Shown piece by piece: positions 1-6,759 of a DNA stretch of 14,716 nt (positions are counted from its first letter, which is position 1; every line of letters starts with the position of its first letter). Position numbers and translations under genes: made by a program. The notes beneath the pieces are model-generated. The model was not told the DNA's origin and did not search any database. It saw only the letters and a program-made list of their open reading frames with translations. This DNA is from DASWHD01 sp036393335 (GTDB lineage: Bacteria; CG2-30-53-67; CG2-30-70-394). The stretch is taken from the NCBI GenBank assembly GCA_036393335.1, contig DASWHD010000256.1:1-14716 (forward strand), read 5' to 3'.

Positions 1-110
1 GTTGTCCGCCGTCCCCACCCTCTCCGGTGCCCTCGCCGTCGTACCACATCGGCCAGGGGAAGATACAGACTGGGCACCAGCGAGATAGAGGTCGGCCCAC
101 CGGAGTTCAA
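1..110. other. window edge, no assignable gene
   Basis: This short edge stretch is open in more than one frame. One plus frame ends in TAG at 86-88 and could be the tail of a gene entering from the left. A minus-strand ATG at 46-48 could start a Gly/Glu-rich protein, but it has no convincing ribosome binding site. There is too little sequence to choose between these, so nothing is called. Confidence 0.3.
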
Positions 111-112
111 TC

Positions 113-186
113 AACGCGGGAACCCAGGAATCCAGGAGAACAGCATTTAGGAAGATTCCCTTCCTGGCTTCCTGGGTTCCCGCGTT
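113..186. repeat. palindromic interspersed repeat, copy 1 of 3
   Basis: A 74 bp palindrome whose arms begin AACGCGGGAACCCAGGAA on either strand; the first 18 bases pair perfectly, then one mismatch, then further pairing around a centre of about 25 bases. It is preceded by TCAATC. Copies 2 (942-1015) and 3 (1637-1707) share the outer AACGCGGGAA and an inner GGAGAACA next to the left arm. This copy has CCC where copy 2 has GCC, and the opposite arm changes to match, so pairing is kept. The copies lie only in non-coding DNA. It resembles a REP-like or MITE-like non-autonomous unit; the family is not identified. Confidence 0.85.
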
Positions 187-195
187 CGACAACCC

Positions 196-223
196 GCCTC
201 CTCGCGGGCCAGCCCGCGCCTAC
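196..223 (-). repeat. REP-like hairpin at gene end
   Basis: Read on the minus strand it starts GTAGGCGCGGGCTGGCCCGCG, close to the GTAGGAGCGGGCTTGCCCGCG arm of the two REPINs inside lhr. The core CGCGGGC/GCCCGCG (203-209 with 212-218) is a perfect 7 bp stem. The TAG in GTAGG is the stop codon of the dehydrogenase remnant (220-222). Only one arm is present, so this would be a solitary REP rather than a REPIN. Confidence 0.55.
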
Positions 224-630
224 ATCGCCGGCCGCACCACCGCGCACACCGCCGAGAAGTCCGCTTTCCCCAGGCCCCGCGCCCGGGCCTCGCCGTACCG
301 TTCCTTCACCGTCGCCGCAATCTCACGCACGCAGGCCAGGTCCACCGTCGAGCAGTCGACCCACAGGCTGCCGGCGCGCATGACAGGGAGAAAGCCGCCC
401 TCTCCCACGGCCACCTGCCGCACCACCTGCGGATCGGACAGCACGGTGATGACGATGTCCGCGTCCCGCGCGGCGGCGACCGCCGAGGCCATGACCGTCG
501 CCCCCGCCTCACCCAGGGGTCGCGCCCGTTCCGCCGTCCGGTTGTAGACCGCGAGTCTCATCCCGGCCCGCACCAGATTCGCCGCCATGCGGCTGCCCAT
601 GATCCCCAGTCCGATGAACCCGATCTGCAT
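220..630 (-). pseudogene. 3-hydroxyisobutyrate dehydrogenase-family remnant, internally deleted
   Basis: The 136-residue product begins as a member of the NAD(P)-dependent beta-hydroxyacid dehydrogenase family (HIBDH, GarR, GlxR). It has the Rossmann signature GLGIMG at residues 7-12, a nucleotide-binding strand ending VYNRT near 28-32, and the family substrate-binding segment DCSTVD at 92-97. Family members run to about 290 residues. Here the N-terminal part passes after about residue 106 straight into a segment, ARGLGKADFSAV at 117-128, that resembles the extreme C-terminus of the family. The middle, with the catalytic lysine and the all-helical dimerisation domain, is absent. The frame is intact and a good ribosome binding site (AAGGAG, 6 bases before ATG) remains, so a short protein could still be made, but oxidoreductase activity is not expected. 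The stop codon falls in a REP-like hairpin. Confidence 0.75.
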
Positions 631-941
631 CGCTCGCTCCTTGGAAAATCCGCTGAACGTCGCGGCAGTCTACGGCGCGAGCCAGTAGAACCACAGCAGA
701 AGGCGCCGTGCGTCCGATCTGGATGGGGGAACCGCGAATGGATGCGAATCAACGCGCGGATGGACGCTAATGGTCTCGGCGTGGGTCCACAGGGCGAGCA
801 TTCGTAACCATGGCGCTTTGCCCACGGCCTTTAGTCTTGTGTTCCCCCGTGCGAAAGGAGACGAGAGAGCAAGAGCGAATCAGCCGTCCTTACAGCTCAT
901 GTCCGATCAATCGATCATCGTCGGCTCACGGACGATGGATC
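631..941. other. non-coding stretch with degenerate short repeats
   Basis: I see no credible gene between the dehydrogenase remnant and the second palindrome. Around 733-773 there is an imperfect tandem of CGCGAATGGA-like units (CGCGAATGGA, TGCGAATCAA, CGCGCGGATGGA, CGCTAATGG). The AATCAACGCG inside it resembles the outer edge of the palindromic repeats and may be a decayed end of another copy. The rest shows nothing I can name. Confidence 0.35.
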
Positions 942-1015
942 AACGCGGGAAGCCAGGAACCCAGGAGAACAACACCCCCGAAGCAGCTCTTCTTGGTTTC
1001 CTGGCTTCCCGCGTT
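942..1015. repeat. palindromic interspersed repeat, copy 2 of 3
   Basis: A 74 bp palindrome, the same length as copy 1. Both arms read AACGCGGGAAGCCAGGAA on their own strand, a perfect 18 bp outer stem, followed by imperfect pairing and a centre containing GAGAACAACACCCCCG. It is preceded by GGATC. It lies about 75 bp upstream of the Gly-rich repeat protein gene, so it could lie in that gene's 5' leader if transcription begins upstream of it. Confidence 0.85.
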
Positions 1016-1088
1016 CTACCCCACTAGGACTCCGTAGCCATGGGCCCCTGCATCAGCAATCTGCCATCCAAATTCCGCAGGATCCAAC

Positions 1089-1613
1089 ATGCAGAACATG
1101 TTGCTGGAAAAAGTTGAATATCAGATCGAGGAGACCCCGCGCGGGACCTGGCGGCGCTTCGCCTATCCCACCGGTGGCCTGTTCGCCGAGTTCCGCTCCC
1201 ATCGCCAGCTTTGGGGTCTGCCCGTGCTCCACTACACCCGCGGGATCTGCCCCGAGACCGGCCGGCGCGTCGTGGCCCGGGGCGTGGTGGGCGTCGGGCG
1301 CCTGGCCACCGGCGTCATCGCCGTCGGCCACGCATCCTTCGGCGTGATCGCCATCGGCCAGCTCGCCCTCGGCGTACTCTTCGGAGTCGGCCAGGCCGCC
1401 ACCGGTGCCGTGGCCCTGGGACAGCTCGCCATCGCCGTCCTGTTCGGCGCCGGCCAGATCGCCACCGGCGCCGTCGCCATCGCCCAGATCGCCCTCGGCA
1501 AGTACGTCCTCGCCCAGTTCGGCCTCGGCCCCCACGTCTGGAGCCCCGACCGCGCCGACCCGGAGGCTGTCAGCTACTTCAAGGCCCTCGCCGCGAAGTT
1601 CCTGGGACGCTGA
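1089..1613 (+). CDS. Gly-rich pentad-repeat protein of unknown function
   Basis: This 174-residue protein is not assigned to a named family. Residues 1-60 are an ordinary mixed segment. Residues 65-147 are a regular hydrophobic repeat of period five, with Gly (sometimes Ala) at every fifth position followed by two variable residues, a small residue and a hydrophobic or Thr: G-V-I-A-V, G-Q-L-A-L, G-A-V-A-L and so on. Two VLFG inserts break the register by one residue. Residues 90-110 and 111-131 are a near-perfect 21-residue tandem duplication, also visible in the DNA at 1356-1418 and 1419-1481. The C-terminal 27 residues return to normal composition. No signal peptide is evident. The repeat could form a beta-solenoid-like or membrane-associated structure, but that is inference. 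The start ATG follows AGGATC at normal spacing; a second ATG three codons in is possible. Palindromic repeats flank the gene on both sides. Confidence 0.72.
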   Translation: MQNMLLEKVEYQIEETPRGTWRRFAYPTGGLFAEFRSHRQLWGLPVLHYTRGICPETGRRVVARGVVGVGRLATGVIAVGHASFGVIAIGQLALGVLFGVGQAATGAVALGQLAIAVLFGAGQIATGAVAIAQIALGKYVLAQFGLGPHVWSPDRADPEAVSYFKALAAKFLGR

Positions 1614-1636
1614 TTCGACCTCGACAAACGTCGATC

Positions 1637-1707
1637 AACGCGGGAAGCCAGGAAGCCGGGAGAACAACCCTGAGGGACTCTTTCCTGGCTTCCTGGTTTC
1701 CCGCGTT
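1637..1707. repeat. palindromic interspersed repeat, copy 3 of 3
   Basis: A 71 bp palindrome located 24 bases after the stop of the Gly-rich repeat protein. The left arm is AACGCGGGAAGCCAGGAAG and the right arm, read on the other strand, is AACGCGGGAAACCAGGAAG. The single difference would be a G-U pair in RNA. It is preceded by CGATC like the other copies. It could serve as a hairpin terminator for the upstream gene, but no T tract follows. Confidence 0.85.
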
Positions 1708-1807
1708 CCACATCCCATCCGGTTGACGGATCCTTTGTGCCCCTGCGTATTGGCGCCTTGGCGTTAAACAGTTCATCAGCGGCTGGCGGCGGTGGGATAC
1801 TCCTCCC

Positions 1808-4800
1808 ATGGCCGTGGAGCTGTTTCATCCGGCGGTGGCCGGGTGGTTCGGGAAGACGTTTGACGGGCCGACACCGGCGCAGGTGGCGGCGTGGCCGGCG
1901 ATCCAGAGCGGGCAGCACTGCCTGATCGCGGCGCCCACGGGCTCGGGCAAGACCCTGGCCGCCTTCCTGGCGGTGATCGACGACCTGGTTCGGCATGGGG
2001 TCGAGGCGCCCCTGCCGGACGCGACCCAGGTGGTCTACGTCTCACCGCTCAAGGCCCTGTCCAACGACATCCAGCGCAACCTGGAGGCGCCGCTGGCCGG
2101 GATCGAGGCGGAGCTGGCGGCGCGCGGCCTGCCCGAGGTCGGGATCCGCACCCTGGTGCGCACCGGTGACACGCCCCAGCGGGAGCGGGCGCAGATGCGC
2201 CGCCGGCCACCGCACATCTGCGTCACGACACCAGAGTCCCTGTACATCCTCCTCACCAGCGACTCTGGGCGGCAGATGCTCTCCTCGGTGCGGGCGGTGA
2301 TCGTGGACGAGATCCACGCCGTGGCGGCGAGCAAGCGCGGCTCCCACCTCGCCCTCTCCCTGGAGCGGCTCGCGACCCTCACCGGCCGGCCAACCGTGCG
2401 CATCGGCCTCTCCGCCACCTGCCGGCCCCTGGACGCGGTGGCCCGCTTCCTGTGCGGCACGGCGGTGGCGGGCGGCGTGCCCTGCCAGATCATCGACACC
2501 GGCCACGTGCGCGAGCGCGACCTGGCCCTCGAGCTGCCGTCCGCGCCCCTGGAGGCGGTGATGGCCGGCGAGGTGTGGGAGGAGATGTACGACCGCCTCG
2601 CGGCCCTGATCGCGGACCACCGCACCACCCTGGTATTCGTCAACACCCGGCGCATGGCGGAGCGGGTGGCGCGCCACCTCTCGGAGCGCATCGGGCCGGA
2701 GCACGTCACCTCTCACCACGGCAGCCTCGCCAAGGAGCAGCGGCTGGCGGCGGAGCAACGCCTCAAGGCGGGCGAGCTGAAGGCCCTGGTGGCTACCGCC
2801 TCCCTGGAGCTGGGGATCGACATCGGCGCCGTGGACCTGGTGTGCCAGCTCGGCTCGCCGCGCGCCATCGCCACCCTCTTGCAGCGGGTCGGCCGCTCCG
2901 GCCATTGCCTGGGGGCGATCCCCAAGGGGCGGCTCTTCCCGTCCAGCCGCGACGACCTCGCCGAGTGCGCGGCGCTGCTGGATGCGGTGCGCCGCGGCGA
3001 GCTGGACCGGCTGCTCATCCCGACACGGCCCCTCGACGTCCTCGCCCAGCAGATCGTGGCCGAAGTGGCGTGCCGCGAGTGGGACGAGGACGAGCTGTTC
3101 GCCCTGATACGCCGTGCCGACCCGTACCGCGACCTGGCGCGGGCCGACTTCGACGCGGTGGTGAAAATGCTCGCCGAGGGGTTCTCCACCCGCCGCGGCC
3201 GGCGCGGCGCCTACCTCCACCGGGACGCGGTCCACCGCCGCCTGCGCGGCCGGCGCGGGGCACGGCTCACCGCGGTGACCAGCGGCGGAACCATCCCCGA
3301 CCTGGCCGACTACCAGGTGGTGCTGGAGCCCGACGGCCTGTTCATCGGCACCTTGAACGAGGACTTCGCCATCGAGTCCCTGCCCGGCGACATTTTCCAG
3401 CTCGGCAACACCTCGTACCGCATCCTGCGCATCGAGCAGGGTAAGGTGCGGGTCGCGGATGCCGCCGGCCAGCCCCCCAACATCCCATTCTGGTTCGGCG
3501 AGGCGCCGGGACGGACGGAGGAGCTGTCGGCGGCAGTGTCGCGGTTGCGCGAGAAAGTCGAGGCGCGGCTCGTTAGCACCGAGGTGACGGTACCGAGCGT
3601 AGGAGCGGGCTTGCCCGCGAACCATGCGCGGCAAACGCCGTCACGGTCGGATATGTCCGGGTTCGCGACCAAGGTCGCTCCTACAGGGTGCAGCGCCACG
3701 TCGGGGCGCGAGACCGCCCTCCGTTGGCTCACCGACACCGTGGGCGTGACCGAGTCCGGTGCCGCGCAGCTCGTGGACTACCTGACTGCGGCCCGCGCCG
3801 CCCTCACCTGCCTGCCGACCCTGGACACGGTGGTCCTGGAGCGGTTCTTCGACGAGGCCGGGGGGATGCAGCTCGTGGTCCACGCCCCGTTCGGCAGCCG
3901 CGTCAACCGCGCCTGGGGGCTCGCCCTGCGCAAGCGGTTCTGCCGGCGCTTCAACTTCGAGCTTCAGGCCGCCGCCACCGACGACGCCATCGTCCTGTCC
4001 CTCGGGGCGACCCACTCCTTCCCCCTCGCCGAAGTGGCGGGCTACCTCGACCAGGCCACCGTGCGGCCCCTCCTGGTCCAGGCCCTCCTGGTCGCCCCCA
4101 TGTTCCAGGCGCGCTGGCGGTGGGACGCCACCACGGCCCTGGCCCTGCCGCGCAACCGCGGCGGCAAGCGGGTGCCGGCCCAGCTCCAGCGCATGGCGGC
4201 GGAGGACCTGGTAGCGGTGGTCTTTCCCGACCAGCTCGCCTGCCTGGAGAACGTGGTGGGGGACCGGGAGATCCCCGACCACCCCCTGGTGGAGCAGGCG
4301 ATCGACGACTGTCTCCACGACGCCATGGACATCGACGGGCTGGAGCGGCTCCTGGGCCGCATTGCGGCGGGCGAGATCCGGGTGGTGACGCGCGACCTCT
4401 CCGAGCCGTCGCCCCTGGCCCAGGAGATCCTCCACGCCCGACCCTACGCCTTCCTCGACGACGCCCCCCTGGAGGAACGCCGCACCCAGGCGGTGGTGAG
4501 CCGCCGCTGGCTCGACCCGGCCGCCGCCGCCGACCTCGGCCGGCTCGACCCCGCGGCGATCGCCCGGGTGCGGGAGGAGGCGTGGCCCGAGGCGGTGAGC
4601 GCGGACGAGGTCCACGACGCCCTGCTGCTGCTGGGCTGCCTCACCGCGGCCGAGGCGGCGGCCGGCCCGGGTTGGGGCGGCTGGCTGGAGGGCCTCGCCG
4701 CGGCCGGGCGGGCGGCGCGGCTGGATCCCGGCGGTGGCGCCGCACCCCTGTGGGTGGCGGCGGAGCGCCTGCCGCACCTGCGGGCGATCTTCCCAACGGC

Positions 4801-6424
4801 GCGCCTCAACCCGCCGATCACCCCGCCCGCGGAGCTCGCCGCGGAGTCGTGGTCGCGGGAGGCGGCCGTGGTGGAGGTGGTGCGCGGCCGCTTGGAAAGT
4901 CTCGGGCCGGTGACCGCGGCGGATCTGCTGGCCACCCTGCCGGTGGAGCCCCACGAGATGGCGACGGCGCTCCTCACCCTGGAGGGCGAAGGGTTCATCC
5001 TCCGCGGCCGGTTCACACCCGAGGCAACGGAAACCCCTCCCGTAGGAGTGGGCTTGCCCGCGAACCCGCCCGGGGCAGAGGATCCGGATCGCGACCAAGG
5101 TCGCTCCTACGGCGGGTCGGCCGGGGCGCCGCCGCCCGCGGAGACCACGGAGGAGGAGTGGTGCGAGCGCCGACTCCTGGCGCGGATCCACCGCTACACC
5201 CTCAAGCGACTGCGGCGGGAGATCGAGCCGGTGGCCGCGGCCGACTTCCTGCGCTTCCTCTGCCAGTGGCAGCGGGTGGCGGGGGCGGAGCGTGGCGAGG
5301 GGGCGAAGGCGGTGGCGGCGATCGTCGAGCAGCTCGAAGGCTTCGAGGCCCCGGCCGCCGCCTGGGAGGGGGAGATCCTGCCCGCACGCCTCACCACCTA
5401 CCGCCCCGACTGGCTCGATACCCTGTGCCACTCCGGCCGCCTCGTGTGGGCGCGCCTGTCGCCGCCCGCGGCGACGAACGGCCGGCGCACGGGCCCGGTG
5501 CGCGCCACCCCCATCGTCCTGGTCACCCGGCGTCACCTGCGCCTCTGGCAGGGGCTGGCCGGCCGCGGCGACCAGCGCGACCGCCGCCTCTCCACCGCCG
5601 CCACCGCCATCGCCCACCACCTGACGGACCGCGGCCCCGCCTTCTTCGCGGAGCTGGTGGAGGGGACCGGCCTGCTGCGCACCCAGGTGGAGGAAGGGCT
5701 CGGCGAGCTGGTGGCCGCCGGGCAGATCACCGCCGACGGCTTCACCGGCCTGCGCGCCCTCCTGGTCCCCTCCCACCGGCGCCGGCCGTGGGGAGTTGGC
5801 GGGCGGCGCTGGACCGCTCCGTTCGGCATCGACGACGCGGGCCGCTGGGTGTGGCTCGGCGGCTCGCCGGCCGACAGGGCCGCGACTGCACCACCGCCGG
5901 CCAACCGCGGCCCAGCACGCCACGCGCGACTCGCCCCGGAGGTGGTGGAGCACGTGGCCTGGACCCTCCTGCGGCGCTGGGGCGTAGTGTGCCGCCGCCT
6001 GCTGGAGCGGGAGGCGGACTGGCTCCCAACCTGGCACGACCTGGCGGGGGTCTACCGCCGCCTGGAGGCCCGGGGCGAGATCCGCGGTGGCCGCTTCGTC
6101 GCCGGCCTGGCCGGCGAGCAATACGCCCTCACCGAGGCGATCGCCGCCCTGCGCGAGGTCCGCCGCCGCCCCGGCGACGGCGAGCTGGTGGCCGTGTCCG
6201 GCGCCGATCCCCTCAACCTCATGGGCATCGTCACCCCCGGCCCGCGCCTCCCGGCCCTCGCCGGCAACCGCCTCCTCTACCGCGACGGCGTCCCCATGGC
6301 CCTGCGGGTCGCCGGCGAGGTCCGCCTCCTGGATGCGGCAAATGGGGCCGACCCATGGCCCCTGCGCCGGGCCCTCCTCCACCGCGAGATCGCCCCCACC
6401 CTCCGCGCCTACCTCGGCCGGTAA
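1808..6424 (+). CDS. lhr: large superfamily 2 helicase Lhr, full length
   Basis: The 1538-residue product is an Lhr ATP-dependent DNA helicase, a 3'-to-5' translocase linked to DNA repair; this is the same length as E. coli Lhr from memory. SF2 motifs are all present: Q-motif region PTPAQ at 21-25, Walker A APTGSGKT at 42-49, VSPLKAL of motif Ia, TTPESL of motif Ib, DEIH at 167-170, SAT at 202-204, then motifs IV and V and QRVGRSGH at 359-366. A winged helix and the Lhr-specific beta-barrel follow to roughly residue 880, then the long C-terminal region of predicted winged-helix repeats. E. coli Lhr has been reported to carry uracil-DNA glycosylase activity in that region; I could not confirm the residues here. 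Two REPIN palindromes are translated in frame, at residues about 598-626 and 1079-1101. The ATG at 1808 lacks a strong Shine-Dalgarno sequence, but no better start is seen. Confidence 0.95.
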   Translation: MAVELFHPAVAGWFGKTFDGPTPAQVAAWPAIQSGQHCLIAAPTGSGKTLAAFLAVIDDLVRHGVEAPLPDATQVVYVSPLKALSNDIQRNLEAPLAGIEAELAARGLPEVGIRTLVRTGDTPQRERAQMRRRPPHICVTTPESLYILLTSDSGRQMLSSVRAVIVDEIHAVAASKRGSHLALSLERLATLTGRPTVRIGLSATCRPLDAVARFLCGTAVAGGVPCQIIDTGHVRERDLALELPSAPLEAVMAGEVWEEMYDRLAALIADHRTTLVFVNTRRMAERVARHLSERIGPEHVTSHHGSLAKEQRLAAEQRLKAGELKALVATASLELGIDIGAVDLVCQLGSPRAIATLLQRVGRSGHCLGAIPKGRLFPSSRDDLAECAALLDAVRRGELDRLLIPTRPLDVLAQQIVAEVACREWDEDELFALIRRADPYRDLARADFDAVVKMLAEGFSTRRGRRGAYLHRDAVHRRLRGRRGARLTAVTSGGTIPDLADYQVVLEPDGLFIGTLNEDFAIESLPGDIFQLGNTSYRILRIEQGKVRVADAAGQPPNIPFWFGEAPGRTEELSAAVSRLREKVEARLVSTEVTVPSVGAGLPANHARQTPSRSDMSGFATKVAPTGCSATSGRETALRWLTDTVGVTESGAAQLVDYLTAARAALTCLPTLDTVVLERFFDEAGGMQLVVHAPFGSRVNRAWGLALRKRFCRRFNFELQAAATDDAIVLSLGATHSFPLAEVAGYLDQATVRPLLVQALLVAPMFQARWRWDATTALALPRNRGGKRVPAQLQRMAAEDLVAVVFPDQLACLENVVGDREIPDHPLVEQAIDDCLHDAMDIDGLERLLGRIAAGEIRVVTRDLSEPSPLAQEILHARPYAFLDDAPLEERRTQAVVSRRWLDPAAAADLGRLDPAAIARVREEAWPEAVSADEVHDALLLLGCLTAAEAAAGPGWGGWLEGLAAAGRAARLDPGGGAAPLWVAAERLPHLRAIFPTARLNPPITPPAELAAESWSREAAVVEVVRGRLESLGPVTAADLLATLPVEPHEMATALLTLEGEGFILRGRFTPEATETPPVGVGLPANPPGAEDPDRDQGRSYGGSAGAPPPAETTEEEWCERRLLARIHRYTLKRLRREIEPVAAADFLRFLCQWQRVAGAERGEGAKAVAAIVEQLEGFEAPAAAWEGEILPARLTTYRPDWLDTLCHSGRLVWARLSPPAATNGRRTGPVRATPIVLVTRRHLRLWQGLAGRGDQRDRRLSTAATAIAHHLTDRGPAFFAELVEGTGLLRTQVEEGLGELVAAGQITADGFTGLRALLVPSHRRRPWGVGGRRWTAPFGIDDAGRWVWLGGSPADRAATAPPPANRGPARHARLAPEVVEHVAWTLLRRWGVVCRRLLEREADWLPTWHDLAGVYRRLEARGEIRGGRFVAGLAGEQYALTEAIAALREVRRRPGDGELVAVSGADPLNLMGIVTPGPRLPALAGNRLLYRDGVPMALRVAGEVRLLDAANGADPWPLRRALLHREIAPTLRAYLGR
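3599..3684. repeat. REPIN inside lhr, in frame (first)
   Basis: An 86 bp unit of two inverted REP arms: GTAGGAGCGGGCTTGCCCGC at the left and, on the other strand, GTAGGAGCGACCTTGGTCGC at the right. It is translated through without a stop as residues about 598-626 of Lhr, beginning VGAGLPAN. It falls in a loop-like stretch after the helix that follows the WFGEAPGR segment, presumably a tolerant linker. Confidence 0.85.
5042..5110. repeat. REPIN inside lhr, in frame (second)
   Basis: A 69 bp unit with the same two arm variants in the same order as the copy at 3599-3684: GTAGGAGTGGGCTTGCCCGC at the left and GTAGGAGCGACCTTGGTCGC reversed at the right, with a different spacer. It encodes residues about 1079-1101 of Lhr, beginning VGVGLPAN, between two predicted winged-helix units, and keeps the frame open. 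Confidence 0.85.
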
Positions 6425-6463
6425 GACGGCTCAGGGGACGGCGATCCCTTTGCGAAGCCGTCT
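6424..6463 (+). terminator. possible terminator hairpin after lhr
   Basis: Directly at the lhr stop, AGACGGCT (6424-6431) pairs perfectly with AGCCGTCT (6456-6463), and an inner AGGG/CCCT adds a second short stem. There is no T tract, so intrinsic termination is uncertain. Confidence 0.35.
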
Positions 6464-6586
6464 CTCAGGCACATCCGCTAACCTATGCCAGATAGACGGC
6501 GACGGCGTGCAATCCGGGCGGGATTCAATAGAGGCACTGGCTAGCCCGCATTTCTCACCATGAATCTGCTGCGCCCGCACAACCAC

Positions 6587-6602
6587 CCTGCCTGCAGGCA
6601 GG
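6587..6602. repeat. perfect 16 bp palindrome CCTGCCTGCAGGCAGG
   Basis: A perfect self-complementary sequence within the left half of the MITE-like element, centred on a CTGCAG. No spacer is present, so it is more likely a protein-binding dyad or cruciform seed than a hairpin terminator. Confidence 0.6.
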
Positions 6603-6632
6603 CCGCATCTCCTGGCCGGGTCCTCGTCCGGG

Positions 6633-6693
6633 GTAGGAGCCGAATCCCTTCGGCGACCTGCCACATGGGGTCGCCGATAGAATCGGCTCCTAC
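6633..6693. repeat. REPIN-like palindrome nested in the MITE
   Basis: A 61 bp inverted repeat: GTAGGAGCCGAATCCCTTCG at the left and GTAGGAGCCGATTCTATCGG on the opposite strand at the right, both followed by CGACC-type sequence. It shares GTAGGAGC with the REPINs inside lhr but has a different arm body, so it is a second REP subfamily. Confidence 0.75.
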
Positions 6694-6759
6694 CGCGGGC
6701 CAGCCAGGAGCTACGGGCGTTTGCACGGTCTCGCCACGATCTCTGGTGAGAAATGCGGG

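Noticed and set aside
1053..1535. 160-codon minus-strand frame opposite the Gly-rich repeat protein
   Set aside because: Its Asp/Gly/Ala repeats are the mirror of the plus-strand repeat, and the plus frame has the better start context and ordinary non-repeat ends.
1723..1753. TTGACG ... TATTGG as a sigma-70 promoter for lhr
   Set aside because: The spacer is 19 bases and the -10 match is poor. It is too weak to list as a feature.
3641..6382. Very long open frame antisense to lhr (over 900 codons), and similar long open frames at 2042-3634 minus and 3688-6495 plus
   Set aside because: These are shadows of a GC-rich gene. Their products are rich in Arg, Gly and Pro with no domain, while lhr shows every helicase motif in order.
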